Positions 26,703 to 36,421 of a stretch of 64,000 nucleotides of DNA are shown one piece after another. The notes under the pieces were generated by a model. It ran no database searches and had not been told where the DNA came from. It was given only the letters and a program-made list of their open reading frames with translations. Every line of letters starts with the position of its first letter. Position 1 is the stretch's first letter. The DNA lies in contig NZ_CP050177.1 of the NCBI RefSeq assembly GCF_011694815.1, forward strand, positions 5,682,001-5,746,000, read 5' to 3'. Made by a program: the position numbers and the translations under genes. The stretch is from Streptomyces liangshanensis (GTDB taxonomy: Bacteria > Actinomycetota > Actinomycetes > Streptomycetales > Streptomycetaceae).

Positions 26703-28061
26703 TCAGCCCGTCGGCATCGACGTCGTGGGCGGGGCCGGGTCCGTCGTGGGCGGCGCCGGGGTGTCCGCCTCCCGGATGACCGGCTCCTGGATGACCGCCT
26801 CCTGGTGGGCGCGGCGGCGCAGCGCGTCCTCGTCCGTGCTCGCGTCGTACGTCACCAGCCTCGGCAGGACCGCCGACAGCAGGCCCACCGACGCCAGGCA
26901 GGCCAGCCCGCCGCCCCACACCGCCGGGCGGGTGCCGGTCCAGCCGGCCATCGCACCCGCCCTGACCTGCCCGAGCTGCGGGCCGACGCTGTACGAGAGC
27001 ACCTCGATGCCCGCCAGCCGGCCGCGCAGCTCCTCCGGGATCGTCTGGTTCCAGATCGTCGAACGGCCCAGCCCGCTCAGCATGTCGCCCGCCCCGGCGA
27101 AGCCCAGGCAGACCAGCACCACCCACACGTTGGAGAACCACCCCGCCGCCGTGATCGCCAGCCCCCACCCCGCCGCGCCGAACACCACGAACAGCCCGTG
27201 CCGCCGCACCCGCGAGGTCCACCCGCTGGTCAGGCTGAGGAGCACCGAGCCGACCGAGCCCGCCGCGTACATCAGCCCCAGCGACCACTCCGCGTCGAGG
27301 TCGTCCGCGAGGAACGGGAAGATCGAGTTCGGGAAGGCGAACAGCATCGCCGCCAGGTCGATCGCGTACGTACCGAGCAGGACGGGCCTGCTCCACGCGT
27401 ACCGCGCGCCCTCCGCGATGCCCCGCAGCGACGGCTTCTGCGCGTCGTGCGCGGCCGGCGCGGGCGACAGGCGCAGGCACATCAGTACGGAGACGGCGAA
27501 GCCCAGGATCGTGATGCCGTACGCCGGGGCGTGACCGGCGAAGGCCACGACCACGCCCGCCAGCGAGGGCCCCGCGATCGCGCCCATCTGCCAGCGCACC
27601 GCGTTCAGCGCGGCGGCGGCCGTGAGCTGGTCGTGCGGGACGATCCGGGCCAGCAACGAGTCCAGCGCGGGACGCTGGAGCCCGGCCAGCGCCGAGACCC
27701 CCGCCGCCACCACGTACAGCGGCCACAGCAACGGCTCCGGAAGCAGCGCGTTCACCAGCAGCACCCCGGCCAGCACGCCGAGCCCGGCCTCGGTGAGCAG
27801 GATGACCTTGCGCCGGTCGACGGCGTCGGCGAGCGCCCCGCCGTACAGGCCGAAGACCACCAGCGGCACCAGCTCGACGGCGCCCATCGCACCCACCGCG
27901 AGGGGCGAGTCGGTGAGGTCCTTGATCTGGAGGGGGAGGGCGATCATCGCCATGAAGCTCGCGAAGTTCGTCACCAGCCCCTGGACCCAGAGCAGCCGGA
28001 AGTCCCGGGAGGAGCGGAGGGGGGAGAGATCCGGCAGGAGCGCGGCGAACATCTTGGTCAC
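26703..28061 (-). CDS. MFS transporter (EntS/enterobactin-exporter-like)
   Basis: A 452-residue membrane protein with 12 helices. SRDFRLLWVQGLVTNFASFM at the start and GALADAVDRRKVILLTEAGL between helices 2 and 3 match the MFS_3/EntS-type group, which includes siderophore and drug exporters. The C-terminal 50 residues are hydrophilic and Pro/Thr-rich (DTPAPPTTDPAPPTT). A GTG start at 28061 gives the family N-terminus; no ribosome site is evident. No siderophore biosynthesis genes are in the window, so the substrate is open. Confidence 0.87.
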   Translation of the reverse strand: MTKMFAALLPDLSPLRSSRDFRLLWVQGLVTNFASFMAMIALPLQIKDLTDSPLAVGAMGAVELVPLVVFGLYGGALADAVDRRKVILLTEAGLGVLAGVLLVNALLPEPLLWPLYVVAAGVSALAGLQRPALDSLLARIVPHDQLTAAAALNAVRWQMGAIAGPSLAGVVVAFAGHAPAYGITILGFAVSVLMCLRLSPAPAAHDAQKPSLRGIAEGARYAWSRPVLLGTYAIDLAAMLFAFPNSIFPFLADDLDAEWSLGLMYAAGSVGSVLLSLTSGWTSRVRRHGLFVVFGAAGWGLAITAAGWFSNVWVVLVCLGFAGAGDMLSGLGRSTIWNQTIPEELRGRLAGIEVLSYSVGPQLGQVRAGAMAGWTGTRPAVWGGGLACLASVGLLSAVLPRLVTYDASTDEDALRRRAHQEAVIQEPVIREADTPAPPTTDPAPPTTSMPTG

Positions 28062-28181
28062 AGGGGGCCATGCTGCGGGCGGAAGGCTGTAGCGGGCAAC
28101 CGGATTTCGCCGGGCGGACCGGTTCTCCGCCGACTCAAGGGCCCCGGTCCTCCCACCCGGCTCAAGGCGCCCGGCGCTCCC

Positions 28182-28793
28182 TCACCAGCGTGAAGGCGGC
28201 GGCGCCGTCAGTTGGTCCGCCAGCCGGGACAGCCGGTCGCGGAAGCGACGCTTCCCCCGCTGGGCCGGCAGGCTGTTCTCGCCGGCCGCCGCGCTCACCA
28301 GATGCTGCACGGTGTCCAGGTCCACGCCGTGCGCCGCGTCGGCGGCCGCCACCGTCAGCGCCTCGTGCGCCAGACCCCGTACCTCCGCGTCACCGCCGTC
28401 GAGCGACAGCACCGTCGCCCCCGCCCGCCGCGCGTCGTGCACCCGCTCCAGCAGCCCGGCGTCCGGCCGCTCCGGCGCCACCACCAACAGCGTCTCCCCG
28501 CGCCCCGCCGCCTCCAGCCGCCCGAGCCCGACGGCCAGATGGGCCGGGTCGCCGTCCCGGACCCGGTGCCGTACGAGCGTCGGATCCAGCTCGGGCTGCC
28601 CCGACCAGGCGGCCTCGTCCGTCAGGTGCGCGGCCAGGTGCCACGGCTCGTACTCCTCGGTCCCGACCAGCAACAGCCCCCCGCCGTGCGGTACGACGGA
28701 GGAGCGCAGGGTCCCCGCGAACCGCCGGGTCGCCGACAACCACTCCGTACCGGCCAGGACTTCACGTAACAGCGCGACACGTACGGCATCCAT
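28182..28793 (-). CDS. Conserved hypothetical protein, possibly SIS-like
   Basis: 203 residues, not assigned to a family. The central part (GETLLVVAPERPDAGLLERV, RRAGATVLSLDGGD, GLAHEALTVAAADA) has the alternating strand-helix rhythm and phrasing of sugar-isomerase (SIS) domains, but the usual Ser/Thr phosphate-binding pattern is weak. The C-terminus is Arg-rich (GKRRFRDRLSRL). The ATG at 28793 is chosen by comparison of likely domain start; 28802 is possible. Separated from the MFS gene on the same strand by 120 bp. Confidence 0.75.
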   Translation of the reverse strand: MDAVRVALLREVLAGTEWLSATRRFAGTLRSSVVPHGGGLLLVGTEEYEPWHLAAHLTDEAAWSGQPELDPTLVRHRVRDGDPAHLAVGLGRLEAAGRGETLLVVAPERPDAGLLERVHDARRAGATVLSLDGGDAEVRGLAHEALTVAAADAAHGVDLDTVQHLVSAAAGENSLPAQRGKRRFRDRLSRLADQLTAPPPSRW

Positions 28794-28931
28794 GGCGCGC
28801 ATCCTGCCCGACACCCCGCCCCCGCCGCCCCCACTCCATCGCACCTCACCCGAACGGGACCGCGCGGGAGCGGGCGAGCTCGCGCGCGGGCGGGCCTACC
28901 TGTGAGTAGTGCGGCAAGTAGGCTCCGCCGT

Positions 28932-29642
28932 ATGACTTCAAGTGACAGTGGCAGCGCGCCCAAGCCCCCCGCCAAGGACCCCTGGGACCTTCCCGACGTC
29001 TCGGGTCTGGTCGTCGGAGTGCTCGGCGGTACGGGAGACCAGGGACGCGGACTCGCCTACCGGCTGGGGCGGGCCGGACAGAAAGTGATCATCGGGTCCC
29101 GCGCGGCGGACCGGGCGTCCGCGGCGGCGGCCGAACTGGGGCACGGCGTCGAGGGCGCCGACAACGCGGAGTGCGCGCGGCGCAGCGACGTGGTGATCGT
29201 CGCCGTGCCGTGGGACGGGCACGCCGCGATCCTCACGTCCCTCCGCGAGGAGCTGGCGGGCAAGCTGGTCGTGGACTGCGTGAACCCGCTGGGCTTCGAC
29301 AAGAAGGGCGCGTACGCCCTGACCCCGGAGGAGGGGAGCGCGGCCGAGCAGGCCGCCGCCCTGCTGCCGGACTCCCGGGTGACCGCGGCCTTCCACCACC
29401 TCTCCGCCCCGCTGCTCCAGGACCCGGCGGTCGAGGAGATCGAGACGGACGTGATGGTGCTGGGCGAGGTCCGCGCGGACACCGACATCGTGCAGGCGCT
29501 GGCGGCCCGTATCCCGGGCATAAGGGGTGTCTTCGCGGGGCGGCTGCGCAACGCGCACCAGGTGGAGTCGCTGGTGGCGAACCTGATCTCGGTCAACCGC
29601 CGGTACAAGGCGCACGCGGGCCTGCGGGTCACGGACGTCTGA
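28932..29642 (+). CDS. npdG: NADPH-dependent F420 reductase
   Basis: 236 residues. It interconverts NADP(H) and coenzyme F420. The Rossmann motif VGVLGGTGDQGRGLAYRL (from about residue 27), IIGSRAADRA and the late AFHHLSAPLL block identify the family. F420 is used widely in Streptomyces secondary metabolism. A short Pro/Ser-rich leader precedes the domain. TAGGCT (28919-28924) lies 7 nt before the ATG and there is no ribosome site, so translation may be leaderless. Confidence 0.92.
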   Translation: MTSSDSGSAPKPPAKDPWDLPDVSGLVVGVLGGTGDQGRGLAYRLGRAGQKVIIGSRAADRASAAAAELGHGVEGADNAECARRSDVVIVAVPWDGHAAILTSLREELAGKLVVDCVNPLGFDKKGAYALTPEEGSAAEQAAALLPDSRVTAAFHHLSAPLLQDPAVEEIETDVMVLGEVRADTDIVQALAARIPGIRGVFAGRLRNAHQVESLVANLISVNRRYKAHAGLRVTDV

Positions 29643-29807
29643 CGGCGTCCGGCGGGCAGCGGGCGTCTGGCGGCGTCCGGCGGCGGGACCGGGGTGGCGC
29701 CCCGGAGCCCGTCGCGGGCCCGGGGTGGGGGAGACTGACCCCGTACGACCGCGGTGCCGCCAGGCGAGCACCGCCGCCCAGGAAGCCCCCGACAGGAGCC
29801 GACCGTC

Positions 29808-29990
29808 ATGCCCCGCCTCGCTGTGTACGCCCTCGCCGTCTGCGCCCTCTCCGTGGTCGCGGCCGTGGTCTCCTTCGTCCAGGGCAGCTTCCTCGGCGTC
29901 GTGTGGCTGCTGCTGGCCGGGCTCTCGTCCAACATGGCGTGGTACTACCTGCGCCGCGCCAAGGCACAGCGCGCGGCGGACGGGGCGTAG
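29808..29990 (+). CDS. Small two-helix membrane protein
   Basis: 60 residues with two hydrophobic segments (LAVYALAVCALSVVAAVVSF and GVVWLLLAGLSSNMAWYYL) and a basic C-terminal tail RRAKAQRAADGA. No function is recognised. The ATG at 29808 follows an AGGAG at the usual distance. The coding pattern (GC at third positions) supports a real gene. It converges on the site-2 protease gene. Confidence 0.78.
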   Translation: MPRLAVYALAVCALSVVAAVVSFVQGSFLGVVWLLLAGLSSNMAWYYLRRAKAQRAADGA

Positions 29991-30054
29991 CCGCGGGCGG
30001 CCGCTGCTGGAGTTCCCGCTCCCCCTCCCGCTCCCGCCTCCCCTCCCGCTCCCG

Positions 30055-30855
30055 CTACGGCTGGCAGAACGGGCTCTGGTCGGTCCAGAAGCGGTAGAGG
30101 TTCTGGCCCCACGCCGTGATGTTGGTGTCCGACGGGATGCCGAGGCCGCTCAGGACCGTGTCGACCAGGTCGAAGAAGCCCGCGTTCACCGACGGGATGA
30201 ACAGCACGGCGAAGACGGCGAGCAGGCCGAACTGCCCGAACGGTTCCACCTGCCTGCGGATCTTGTACGACAGCCAGGGCTCGATGACGCCGTAGCCGTC
30301 GAGGCCCGGGACGGGCAGGAAGTTCAGGATCGCCGCGGTGATCTGGAGCAGGGCGAGGAAGCCGAGGGCGTAGACGAAGGTCGCCGGCACGCCGTCCAGC
30401 GCGTGCAGCCAGAACGGGGCGGTGCAGGCGAGGGCGAACAGCACGTTCGTCAGGGGTCCCGCCGCCGAGATCAGGCTGTGCTTCCAGCGACCCTGGATGC
30501 GGTTGCGCTCGATGAAGACGGCGCCGCCGGGCAGGCCGATCCCGCCCATGATCACGAAGAGCACCGGCAGCACGATGCTGAGCAGCGCGTGGGTGTACTT
30601 GAGCGGGTTGAGGGTGAGGTACCCCTTGCCGCCGATGGAGATGTCCCCGCTGTGGAGGGCGGTGCGGGCGTGCGCGTACTCGTGCAGGCAGAGGGAGACG
30701 ATCCAGGCGGCGGTGACGAAGAGGAAGACGGCGACGCCGGGGTTCGCGGAGAAGTCCGTCCACACGGCCCATCCCGAGACCGCCATGACGGCGGCGATGC
30801 CGAGGAAGACGGGGGAGATCCGCCGATCGCTGCTGCGCGTGGCTGCGGTGGTCAT
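30055..30855 (-). CDS. Site-2 protease family (M50) membrane metalloprotease
   Basis: 266 residues with about six membrane helices. The zinc motif HEYAH (His58, Glu59, His62) lies in the second helix, and the third-ligand motif appears as NFLPVPGLDGYG. It would cleave substrates within or near the membrane. The short form without a PDZ domain resembles the Rip3/SpoIVFB-like subgroup. The ATG at 30855 has AGGAG upstream (rc of the ctcct at 30864-30868). It faces a long repeat array on its 5' side. Confidence 0.88.
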   Translation of the reverse strand: MTTAATRSSDRRISPVFLGIAAVMAVSGWAVWTDFSANPGVAVFLFVTAAWIVSLCLHEYAHARTALHSGDISIGGKGYLTLNPLKYTHALLSIVLPVLFVIMGGIGLPGGAVFIERNRIQGRWKHSLISAAGPLTNVLFALACTAPFWLHALDGVPATFVYALGFLALLQITAAILNFLPVPGLDGYGVIEPWLSYKIRRQVEPFGQFGLLAVFAVLFIPSVNAGFFDLVDTVLSGLGIPSDTNITAWGQNLYRFWTDQSPFCQP

Positions 30856-30869
30856 GGGTGGGTCTCCTG

Positions 30870-32140
30870 GGTCTCCTGGGCGGCGGATGCCGGTGCGGAA
30901 CGACCGTACTCGTGACGCGCGGAAAACGCCCCGCCGGGCGGCCGGGTTCCCGCGGGGGGTGGGGCGCGGCGAGTGGGGGTGGCGGGCGGTGGTGGGTGGT
31001 GGGCGTAGGTGACGGGTGGCACGTGGCACGTGGCGGCGGGCGGTTGGCGGCCGGCGGGCGCGTACGTGGTGGCCGGTACCGGGCGGTTGGCGCACGGTGG
31101 TCGCTGCACGGCCGGCCGAGGTGGGCGCAGGCGGCGGGGTGGCGCGCGGTGGTAGGCGCAAAGCGGTCGGCGGGTGGAGGTGGGCACGCGATGGTCGGCG
31201 GGCGGGGCCAGCGGGCCCATACGTGGTGGTCGGTACGGGGGCGACGGTTGCGGGTGGCGGTGGGAGGGGCGCGGTGGGAGGTGCGTGACGGTCGCACGGG
31301 CAGGGCGGCGGACGGGGCTGGTGGCTGGCAGGCCCGTACGCGGTGCGGGTACGAGGCGCGCGGCGGACTGCGGCCAGCGGGCGGTGGGCTCGTACGTGGC
31401 GGCCGGACGGGGCGGGAGGTGTGGGGCACACGTTGGGCGACACGCGGCGGTCGGCGGCTGGTGGGTGTGTACGCGGTAGTTGGTACGGAGCAGGAAGTGC
31501 GTGGTGGTCGGCGGGAGCCGGGACGCGGGCGGCACGCGGTGGTCTGTGTGCGGTGGGCCGCACGCGGTGGTGCGCTGTCGGTGCTGGTCGGCGCCGGTGG
31601 GCGTGCACGCGGCGGCCGGTACGGGGCAGGAAGTGCGCGGAGGACGCGGGCGGCGGGCGGTGGTCGGTGGTGGCGAGTTCGTTCGCCGTGGTCGGTACAG
31701 GGCGGGAGACGCACGGTGTGCCGTACGCGGTGGTGCGCTGTGGGCGGAGGGCCGCGGCCGGTGGGCGTGTGAGTGGTGGCCGGTATGGGGCAGAAAGGCG
31801 CGGTGGACTGAGGTCGGCGGGGTCGTACGCGGCGGGAGCTACGCCGTGGGCGGCACGCATCGGCACGCTGCGGTGGGCGGCGGGAGGTGGGCTGCACCCT
31901 GGCGGTTGGCGGCCGGTGGGCGCGTACGTGGTGGCCGGTACGGGGTCGTTGGCGCGCGGCGGGTCGAGGCCGGCGCGCGGCGTTCGGCGGGCGCGGGCCA
32001 TGAGGTATCCGAGGGTCCGCGCGGCGCGCGGCGGTCGGTGGGCGCCTTGGCGTGCTTGCGCCGCGGGACACCGGTGTCCCGCGTTCGCCCTGCCTGCCAC
32101 GGCCCCGCCGACTCCGTCGATCCGGTGAGGCGGTGACAAT
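30870..32140. repeat. Degenerate tandem-repeat array upstream of the SARP gene
   Basis: About 1.27 kb without a gene, made of decayed repeats. A motif close to tacgtggtggccggtacggg recurs at about 31063, 31220, 31393, 31470, 31605, 31685, 31771 and 31925. Two longer matches, ending in caggaagtgcgygg, start at about 31456 and 31591 and are 135 bp apart. The array leaves long open frames on both strands encoding Pro/Arg/Thr- or Gly/Arg-rich nonsense. The site-2 protease and SARP promoters must lie at its two ends. Confidence 0.8.
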
Positions 32141-32146
32141 GGACGG

Positions 32147-35100
32147 ATGCGCTACCGACTCCTCGGCACCGCCCAGGCTTTCCACCACGACGGCACGCCC
32201 GTCGCGCTCGGTGGTGCGCGGCTGCGTGCGCTGCTGACCGTGCTGGCGCTACGGGCCGGGCGGAGCGTTCCCGTCGGGGTGCTCGTCGACGAGGTCTGGG
32301 ACGGAGACCCGCCCGCCGACGCCGTGGCGGCGCTCCAGGCGCTGGTCGGCCGCCTGCGCCGGGCGCTGGGACGCGAGGCGGTGGTGTCCTCCGAGGGCGG
32401 GTACCGGCTCACCGCCGACGAGGACGACGTGGACCTGCACCGCTTCGGCCGCCTCGCGACGGAGGGCGCGCGGGCGCTGGAGGACGGCGACGCGGGCAAG
32501 GCCGCCGTACTCCTGGACGAGGCGCTCGCCCTCTGGCAGGGTCCCGCGCTCGCCGACCTGCCCGACCGTGCGTCGGAGGCGCTGCGCTGGGACACCCGGC
32601 GGCTGGAGGCCCGCAGGGCCCGGCTGACGGCGGCGCTCGCGCTGGGCCGCGCCGAGGAGGCCCTGCCGGAACTGGCCGCGCTGTGCGAGGAGTTCCCCCT
32701 CGACGAACCGCTCCAGGCCCTCCGCATCCGCGCCCTGCGCGACGCGTCCCGCACGGCGGAGGCGCTGGTGGCGTACGACGAGGTCCGCCGGGACCTGGCG
32801 ACCCGCCTCGGCACGGACCCGGGCCACGAACTGCGCGCACTGCACGCGGAGTTGCTGCACGAGGGCGGTGGGCGGGGCCCGGGAGCGGGCCGACGGGACA
32901 CGGGCGGCGCCGCACACCGTACCGCGCCACGCGCCGATTCCTTCCCGGCCGCCCCGGGCACGACGCCGCGCACGCACGACGCACGACCGTCGCCCGAACG
33001 CGGCTCCGCGCGGGGCGAGTCGGCCGACTGGCAGTCGGCCGGAGTCCGGCGGGACGGATCGTGGCCGGGCGCGGGCCCATCGGGTGGGGTGCGATCGGGG
33101 CAGGTGCGGGAGGACTCGGGCCCCGGCCCATCAGGGCGGGGAGAGGGCCAGGGAGCGCGGGGTCCGGACCACTGGTGGGCCGGCGAACAGCATGGCCGAC
33201 AAGCTGACGGACAGCGTGGTCGACAAGGCGACGGACAAGGCGACGGGCAGGGTGACTGGCAGGTCGACGCACAGGGTCGCCCACAGCTAGACGGGCAAGC
33301 CACCGGTCCCGGCAACCAGCACGCGACCGCCCCCGAGGCTTCGCGGGACGCGTCAGCACACGCCGTCGTCCGGGGCAACCTGCGGGCGCGGCTCACCAGC
33401 TTCGTCGGGCGGGAGGCCGACATCGAGGCCCTCCGCGCCGACCTCACCGGTGCCCGCCTCGTCACGCTCCTCGGACCCGGCGGTGCCGGGAAGACCCGGC
33501 TGTCGCAGGAGGCCGCCGAACGCGCCTCCCACGCCTGGCCCGACGGCGTCTGGCTGGCCGAACTCGCCCCCGTGAACGACCCGGACACCGTCGCCGAAGC
33601 CGTCCTCACCTCGCTCGGGGCGCGGGAGACCGTGCTGCGCGGGGCGGGGGCGGAGGAGTTCAGGGCCGTCGACCGGCAGGTCGGCGAGCCGCTCGTACGG
33701 CTGGCCGAACACTGCGCCCGCCGCCACATGCTCCTCCTCCTCGACAACTGCGAGCACGTGATCGACGCCGCGGCCACCCTCGCCGAGGAACTGCTCTCGC
33801 GCTGCCCCAACCTGACCGTCCTCGCCACGAGCCGGGAGCCGCTGGGGGTGCCGGGTGAAGTGGTACGCCCTGTCGAGCCGTTGTCGCCCCGGTCCGCCCA
33901 CCGGCTGTTCACCGACCGGGCCCGCTCGGTGCGCCCCGACTTCGATCCCGAGGCCGACCCGGAGGCCGTGGCGGAGATCTGCCGGCGCCTCGACGGGCTG
34001 CCGCTGGCCATCGAACTCGCGGCCGCCCGGCTCCGGTTGCTGTCCCCTCGGCAGATCGCCGACCGCCTGGACGACCGCTTCCGGCTGCTGACGAGCGGCA
34101 GCAGGACGGTGCTCCCGCGCCAGCAGACCCTGCGCGCGGTCGTCGACTGGTCCTGGGACCTGCTGGACGAGCCCGAACGCGCCGTCCTGCGCCGCCTGTC
34201 CGTCTTCGCAGGCGGCTGCGCCCTCCCGGCGGTGGAGGCAGTCTGCGCCGCCACACCCCCGGACACCCCTGCCACCCCCGCGGCCACGCCCCCTGCCGTC
34301 CCCGCGGGCATGCCCCCTGCCACCCCCGCCGATGGTCCCGCAGGCGCGCATTCAGCTGATCCCCCGCATCCCTCGGGCGGGAGGCCGGACGCTCCCGCCC
34401 GTCGCCCGGCTGCGACTCCGGGCGACCCCGCAGGTGGCGCCCCCACACCCCCGAACGCCCCCGCCGGTCACGCGGGCGTGACACCCGGCGACCCCGCCGG
34501 TCCCGCAGGTGATCCCGCGCATCCCCCCGGCGGGACGCTGGACGATCCCGCCCGTCGCCCGGCTGCGACTCCGGGCGACCCCGCAGGTGGCGCCGCCACG
34601 CTCCCGATCGATGACGCACGTCGCGCGTGCCTGCCCCCGGGCGAACCCGCCGACCCCTCAGGCATCGCCCCGGGCGGCTCTGCCGGTGCCACCGGCGTGA
34701 CCCCGGGCGCCCCCGCCCGCCACTCCGCCGCCCTCGCGGCCGCCCCCGCCGCGCCCCCCACCCCCGACCCCGTTCGTCGGCTTGACGTGCCTGCTCTCCT
34801 CGGGTCGCTCATCGACAAGTCCCTTGTCGTCGCCGCCCCTTCGGCGGACGGGGACATGCGGTACCGGCTCCTGGAGACCGTCGCCGAGTACGCCTCCGAG
34901 CGGCTCGACCAGGCCGGGGACCGGGGCGCCACCGAGCGGCGGCACCTCGTGCACTACCGCGAGTTGGCCCGTACCACCGACCCTCTGCTCCGCGGCCCCG
35001 ACCAACTCGCCGCCATCGCCCTGCTCCAGCTGGAGCACGAGAACCTCCGTACCGCCCTGCGCCGCGCCGTCGCCGCCCGCGACGAGCACGAGGTGCTCTG

Positions 35101-36421
35101 CATGGTCCTGTCGCTGGCCTGGTTCTGGTCGATGCGGGACATGCGCGCCGAGGGCCGCCAGTGGGCCACGGCCGCCGCGTCGCTCGGCCCCGACCCCTTC
35201 GCCCCGCCCGCCGAACCCGCCCCGCCCCTGTACCTCCGGTGCACGGACCTCCCGCCGCCCATGGCGGAGGACCAGCTGATCGAGGCCCGGCGCCAGGTAC
35301 GCGTGGTCGAGATGGTCACCCTGGAGCACGCCGAGGACGAGTGGGCGGCCCCCGAGCGGCAGGACTGGCTGCGGAGCGTCGCCACCGTCTACCGGGCCGG
35401 GCTGCCGCAGACCTGCCGCTTCCCCGCCTCGCTCTGGTTCTTCTCGACCCTGATGAGCGGCGGCGACGCCCGCCTCAGGGAGGTCCTCGACGAGACCGTG
35501 GCGGCCTGCGAACGGTTCGGCTTCGACTGGGAGTTGGCCGGCGCGCTCCAGATGCGGGCCAACATCCTCGCCAATCGCGGCGCGTGGGCCGACGACGCCG
35601 ACCGGGACGCCGACCGCGCCCTGGAGATCTACGACGCCCTCGGTGACGCCTGGGGCAGGACCGAGGCGCTGTCGGCGCGCGGCGAGGCGCGCGAGAGGCG
35701 CGGGCAGTACGAGCTCGCCGTCGCCGACTTCGCCACCGCGATCGGCCACGCCGAGAGCCTGGGCGCCCGGAGCCAGATCGCGGTACTGCGGGCGCGGATG
35801 GCGAGCAGCATGTTCGAGACGGACCGCGCCGCCGAGGGCGAGGCGATGCTGCGCGCCGTACTGGACGACAGCAACGACGTCTCGCACGAGTCGCTGATCG
35901 CGGCCCGGCTCTTCCTCGCGCTGCGGCTGGGCCGTACCGGGCGCAGGGAGGAGGCCCGGCAGCACCTGGACGTGATCGCGGAGGCGTTCCAGCACGAGAC
36001 GCTGGCCGTGTTCCAGGGCTTCATCAAGGGGGCGTACGCCTGGCTGGACTGCGAGGACGGGCGGTACGCGGAGGCGCTCGAAGCGGTACGGGTCGCGCTG
36101 CGGGCGTCCCACTCGATCCTGACCCAGATGGTCGCTCCGCACATGGCGGCGGGCTACCTGATGACGGCGGCCTGGGCGTTGGCGGGGCTGGCGGGCCTGG
36201 CGGGGCAGGACAAGGAGCGGGCCCGCGAGGCGGCCCGACTGCTCGGCGCGTCCGAGGCGTTGACCCCCGAGGGCCATTTCCGCCCCCCGACGGAACAGGA
36301 ACTGTTCGCCGCCTCGCGACGCGCCGTCCTGTCCGCGCTCGACGACGACGAGAAGGCCTTCGCAACGGCATACGCGGAAGGCACCCACCTCTCACTGGAA
36401 GAGGCCGCCGCCCGCGTGTGA
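32147..36421 (+). CDS. AfsR/SARP family transcriptional regulator with NB-ARC ATPase
   Basis: A 1424-residue regulator. Residues 1-95 are an OmpR-type DNA-binding domain (GARLRALLTVLALRAGRSVP), and 95-235 a BTAD domain (FGRLATEGARALEDG). A Gly/Gln/Asp linker of about 160 residues follows, then NB-ARC/STAND ATPase with Walker A GPGGAGKT (443-450), Walker B LLLLLDNC (about 528) and a TPR-like C-terminal half. Relatives such as AfsR are about 1000 residues; the excess is the linker and a Pro/Ala/Asp-rich insert (about 703-875) that interrupts the winged-helix part of NB-ARC. SARPs activate secondary-metabolite genes, but no obvious biosynthetic cluster is adjacent. The ATG follows ggacgg. Confidence 0.92.
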   Translation: MRYRLLGTAQAFHHDGTPVALGGARLRALLTVLALRAGRSVPVGVLVDEVWDGDPPADAVAALQALVGRLRRALGREAVVSSEGGYRLTADEDDVDLHRFGRLATEGARALEDGDAGKAAVLLDEALALWQGPALADLPDRASEALRWDTRRLEARRARLTAALALGRAEEALPELAALCEEFPLDEPLQALRIRALRDASRTAEALVAYDEVRRDLATRLGTDPGHELRALHAELLHEGGGRGPGAGRRDTGGAAHRTAPRADSFPAAPGTTPRTHDARPSPERGSARGESADWQSAGVRRDGSWPGAGPSGGVRSGQVREDSGPGPSGRGEGQGARGPDHWWAGEQHGRQADGQRGRQGDGQGDGQGDWQVDAQGRPQLDGQATGPGNQHATAPEASRDASAHAVVRGNLRARLTSFVGREADIEALRADLTGARLVTLLGPGGAGKTRLSQEAAERASHAWPDGVWLAELAPVNDPDTVAEAVLTSLGARETVLRGAGAEEFRAVDRQVGEPLVRLAEHCARRHMLLLLDNCEHVIDAAATLAEELLSRCPNLTVLATSREPLGVPGEVVRPVEPLSPRSAHRLFTDRARSVRPDFDPEADPEAVAEICRRLDGLPLAIELAAARLRLLSPRQIADRLDDRFRLLTSGSRTVLPRQQTLRAVVDWSWDLLDEPERAVLRRLSVFAGGCALPAVEAVCAATPPDTPATPAATPPAVPAGMPPATPADGPAGAHSADPPHPSGGRPDAPARRPAATPGDPAGGAPTPPNAPAGHAGVTPGDPAGPAGDPAHPPGGTLDDPARRPAATPGDPAGGAATLPIDDARRACLPPGEPADPSGIAPGGSAGATGVTPGAPARHSAALAAAPAAPPTPDPVRRLDVPALLGSLIDKSLVVAAPSADGDMRYRLLETVAEYASERLDQAGDRGATERRHLVHYRELARTTDPLLRGPDQLAAIALLQLEHENLRTALRRAVAARDEHEVLCMVLSLAWFWSMRDMRAEGRQWATAAASLGPDPFAPPAEPAPPLYLRCTDLPPPMAEDQLIEARRQVRVVEMVTLEHAEDEWAAPERQDWLRSVATVYRAGLPQTCRFPASLWFFSTLMSGGDARLREVLDETVAACERFGFDWELAGALQMRANILANRGAWADDADRDADRALEIYDALGDAWGRTEALSARGEARERRGQYELAVADFATAIGHAESLGARSQIAVLRARMASSMFETDRAAEGEAMLRAVLDDSNDVSHESLIAARLFLALRLGRTGRREEARQHLDVIAEAFQHETLAVFQGFIKGAYAWLDCEDGRYAEALEAVRVALRASHSILTQMVAPHMAAGYLMTAAWALAGLAGLAGQDKERAREAARLLGASEALTPEGHFRPPTEQELFAASRRAVLSALDDDEKAFATAYAEGTHLSLEEAAARV
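34393..34698 (+). repeat. In-frame 153-nt (51-codon) tandem repeat inside the SARP gene
   Basis: Two units start at 34393 and 34546. Their first 48 nt (tcccgcccgtcgcccggctg and on) are identical, giving APARRPAATPGDPAGGA and DPARRPAATPGDPAGGA. The spacing of 153 nt keeps the frame. The insert lies between EAVCA and the DKSLVV strand of the NB-ARC winged helix. Confidence 0.88.

Noticed and set aside
29945..32188. Very long open frames (over 650 codons) on the minus strand through the 31-kb region
   Set aside because: Only the first 266 codons before 30855 match a family (site-2 protease). The rest is Pro/Arg/Thr-rich sequence encoded by degenerate repeats with no ribosome site.
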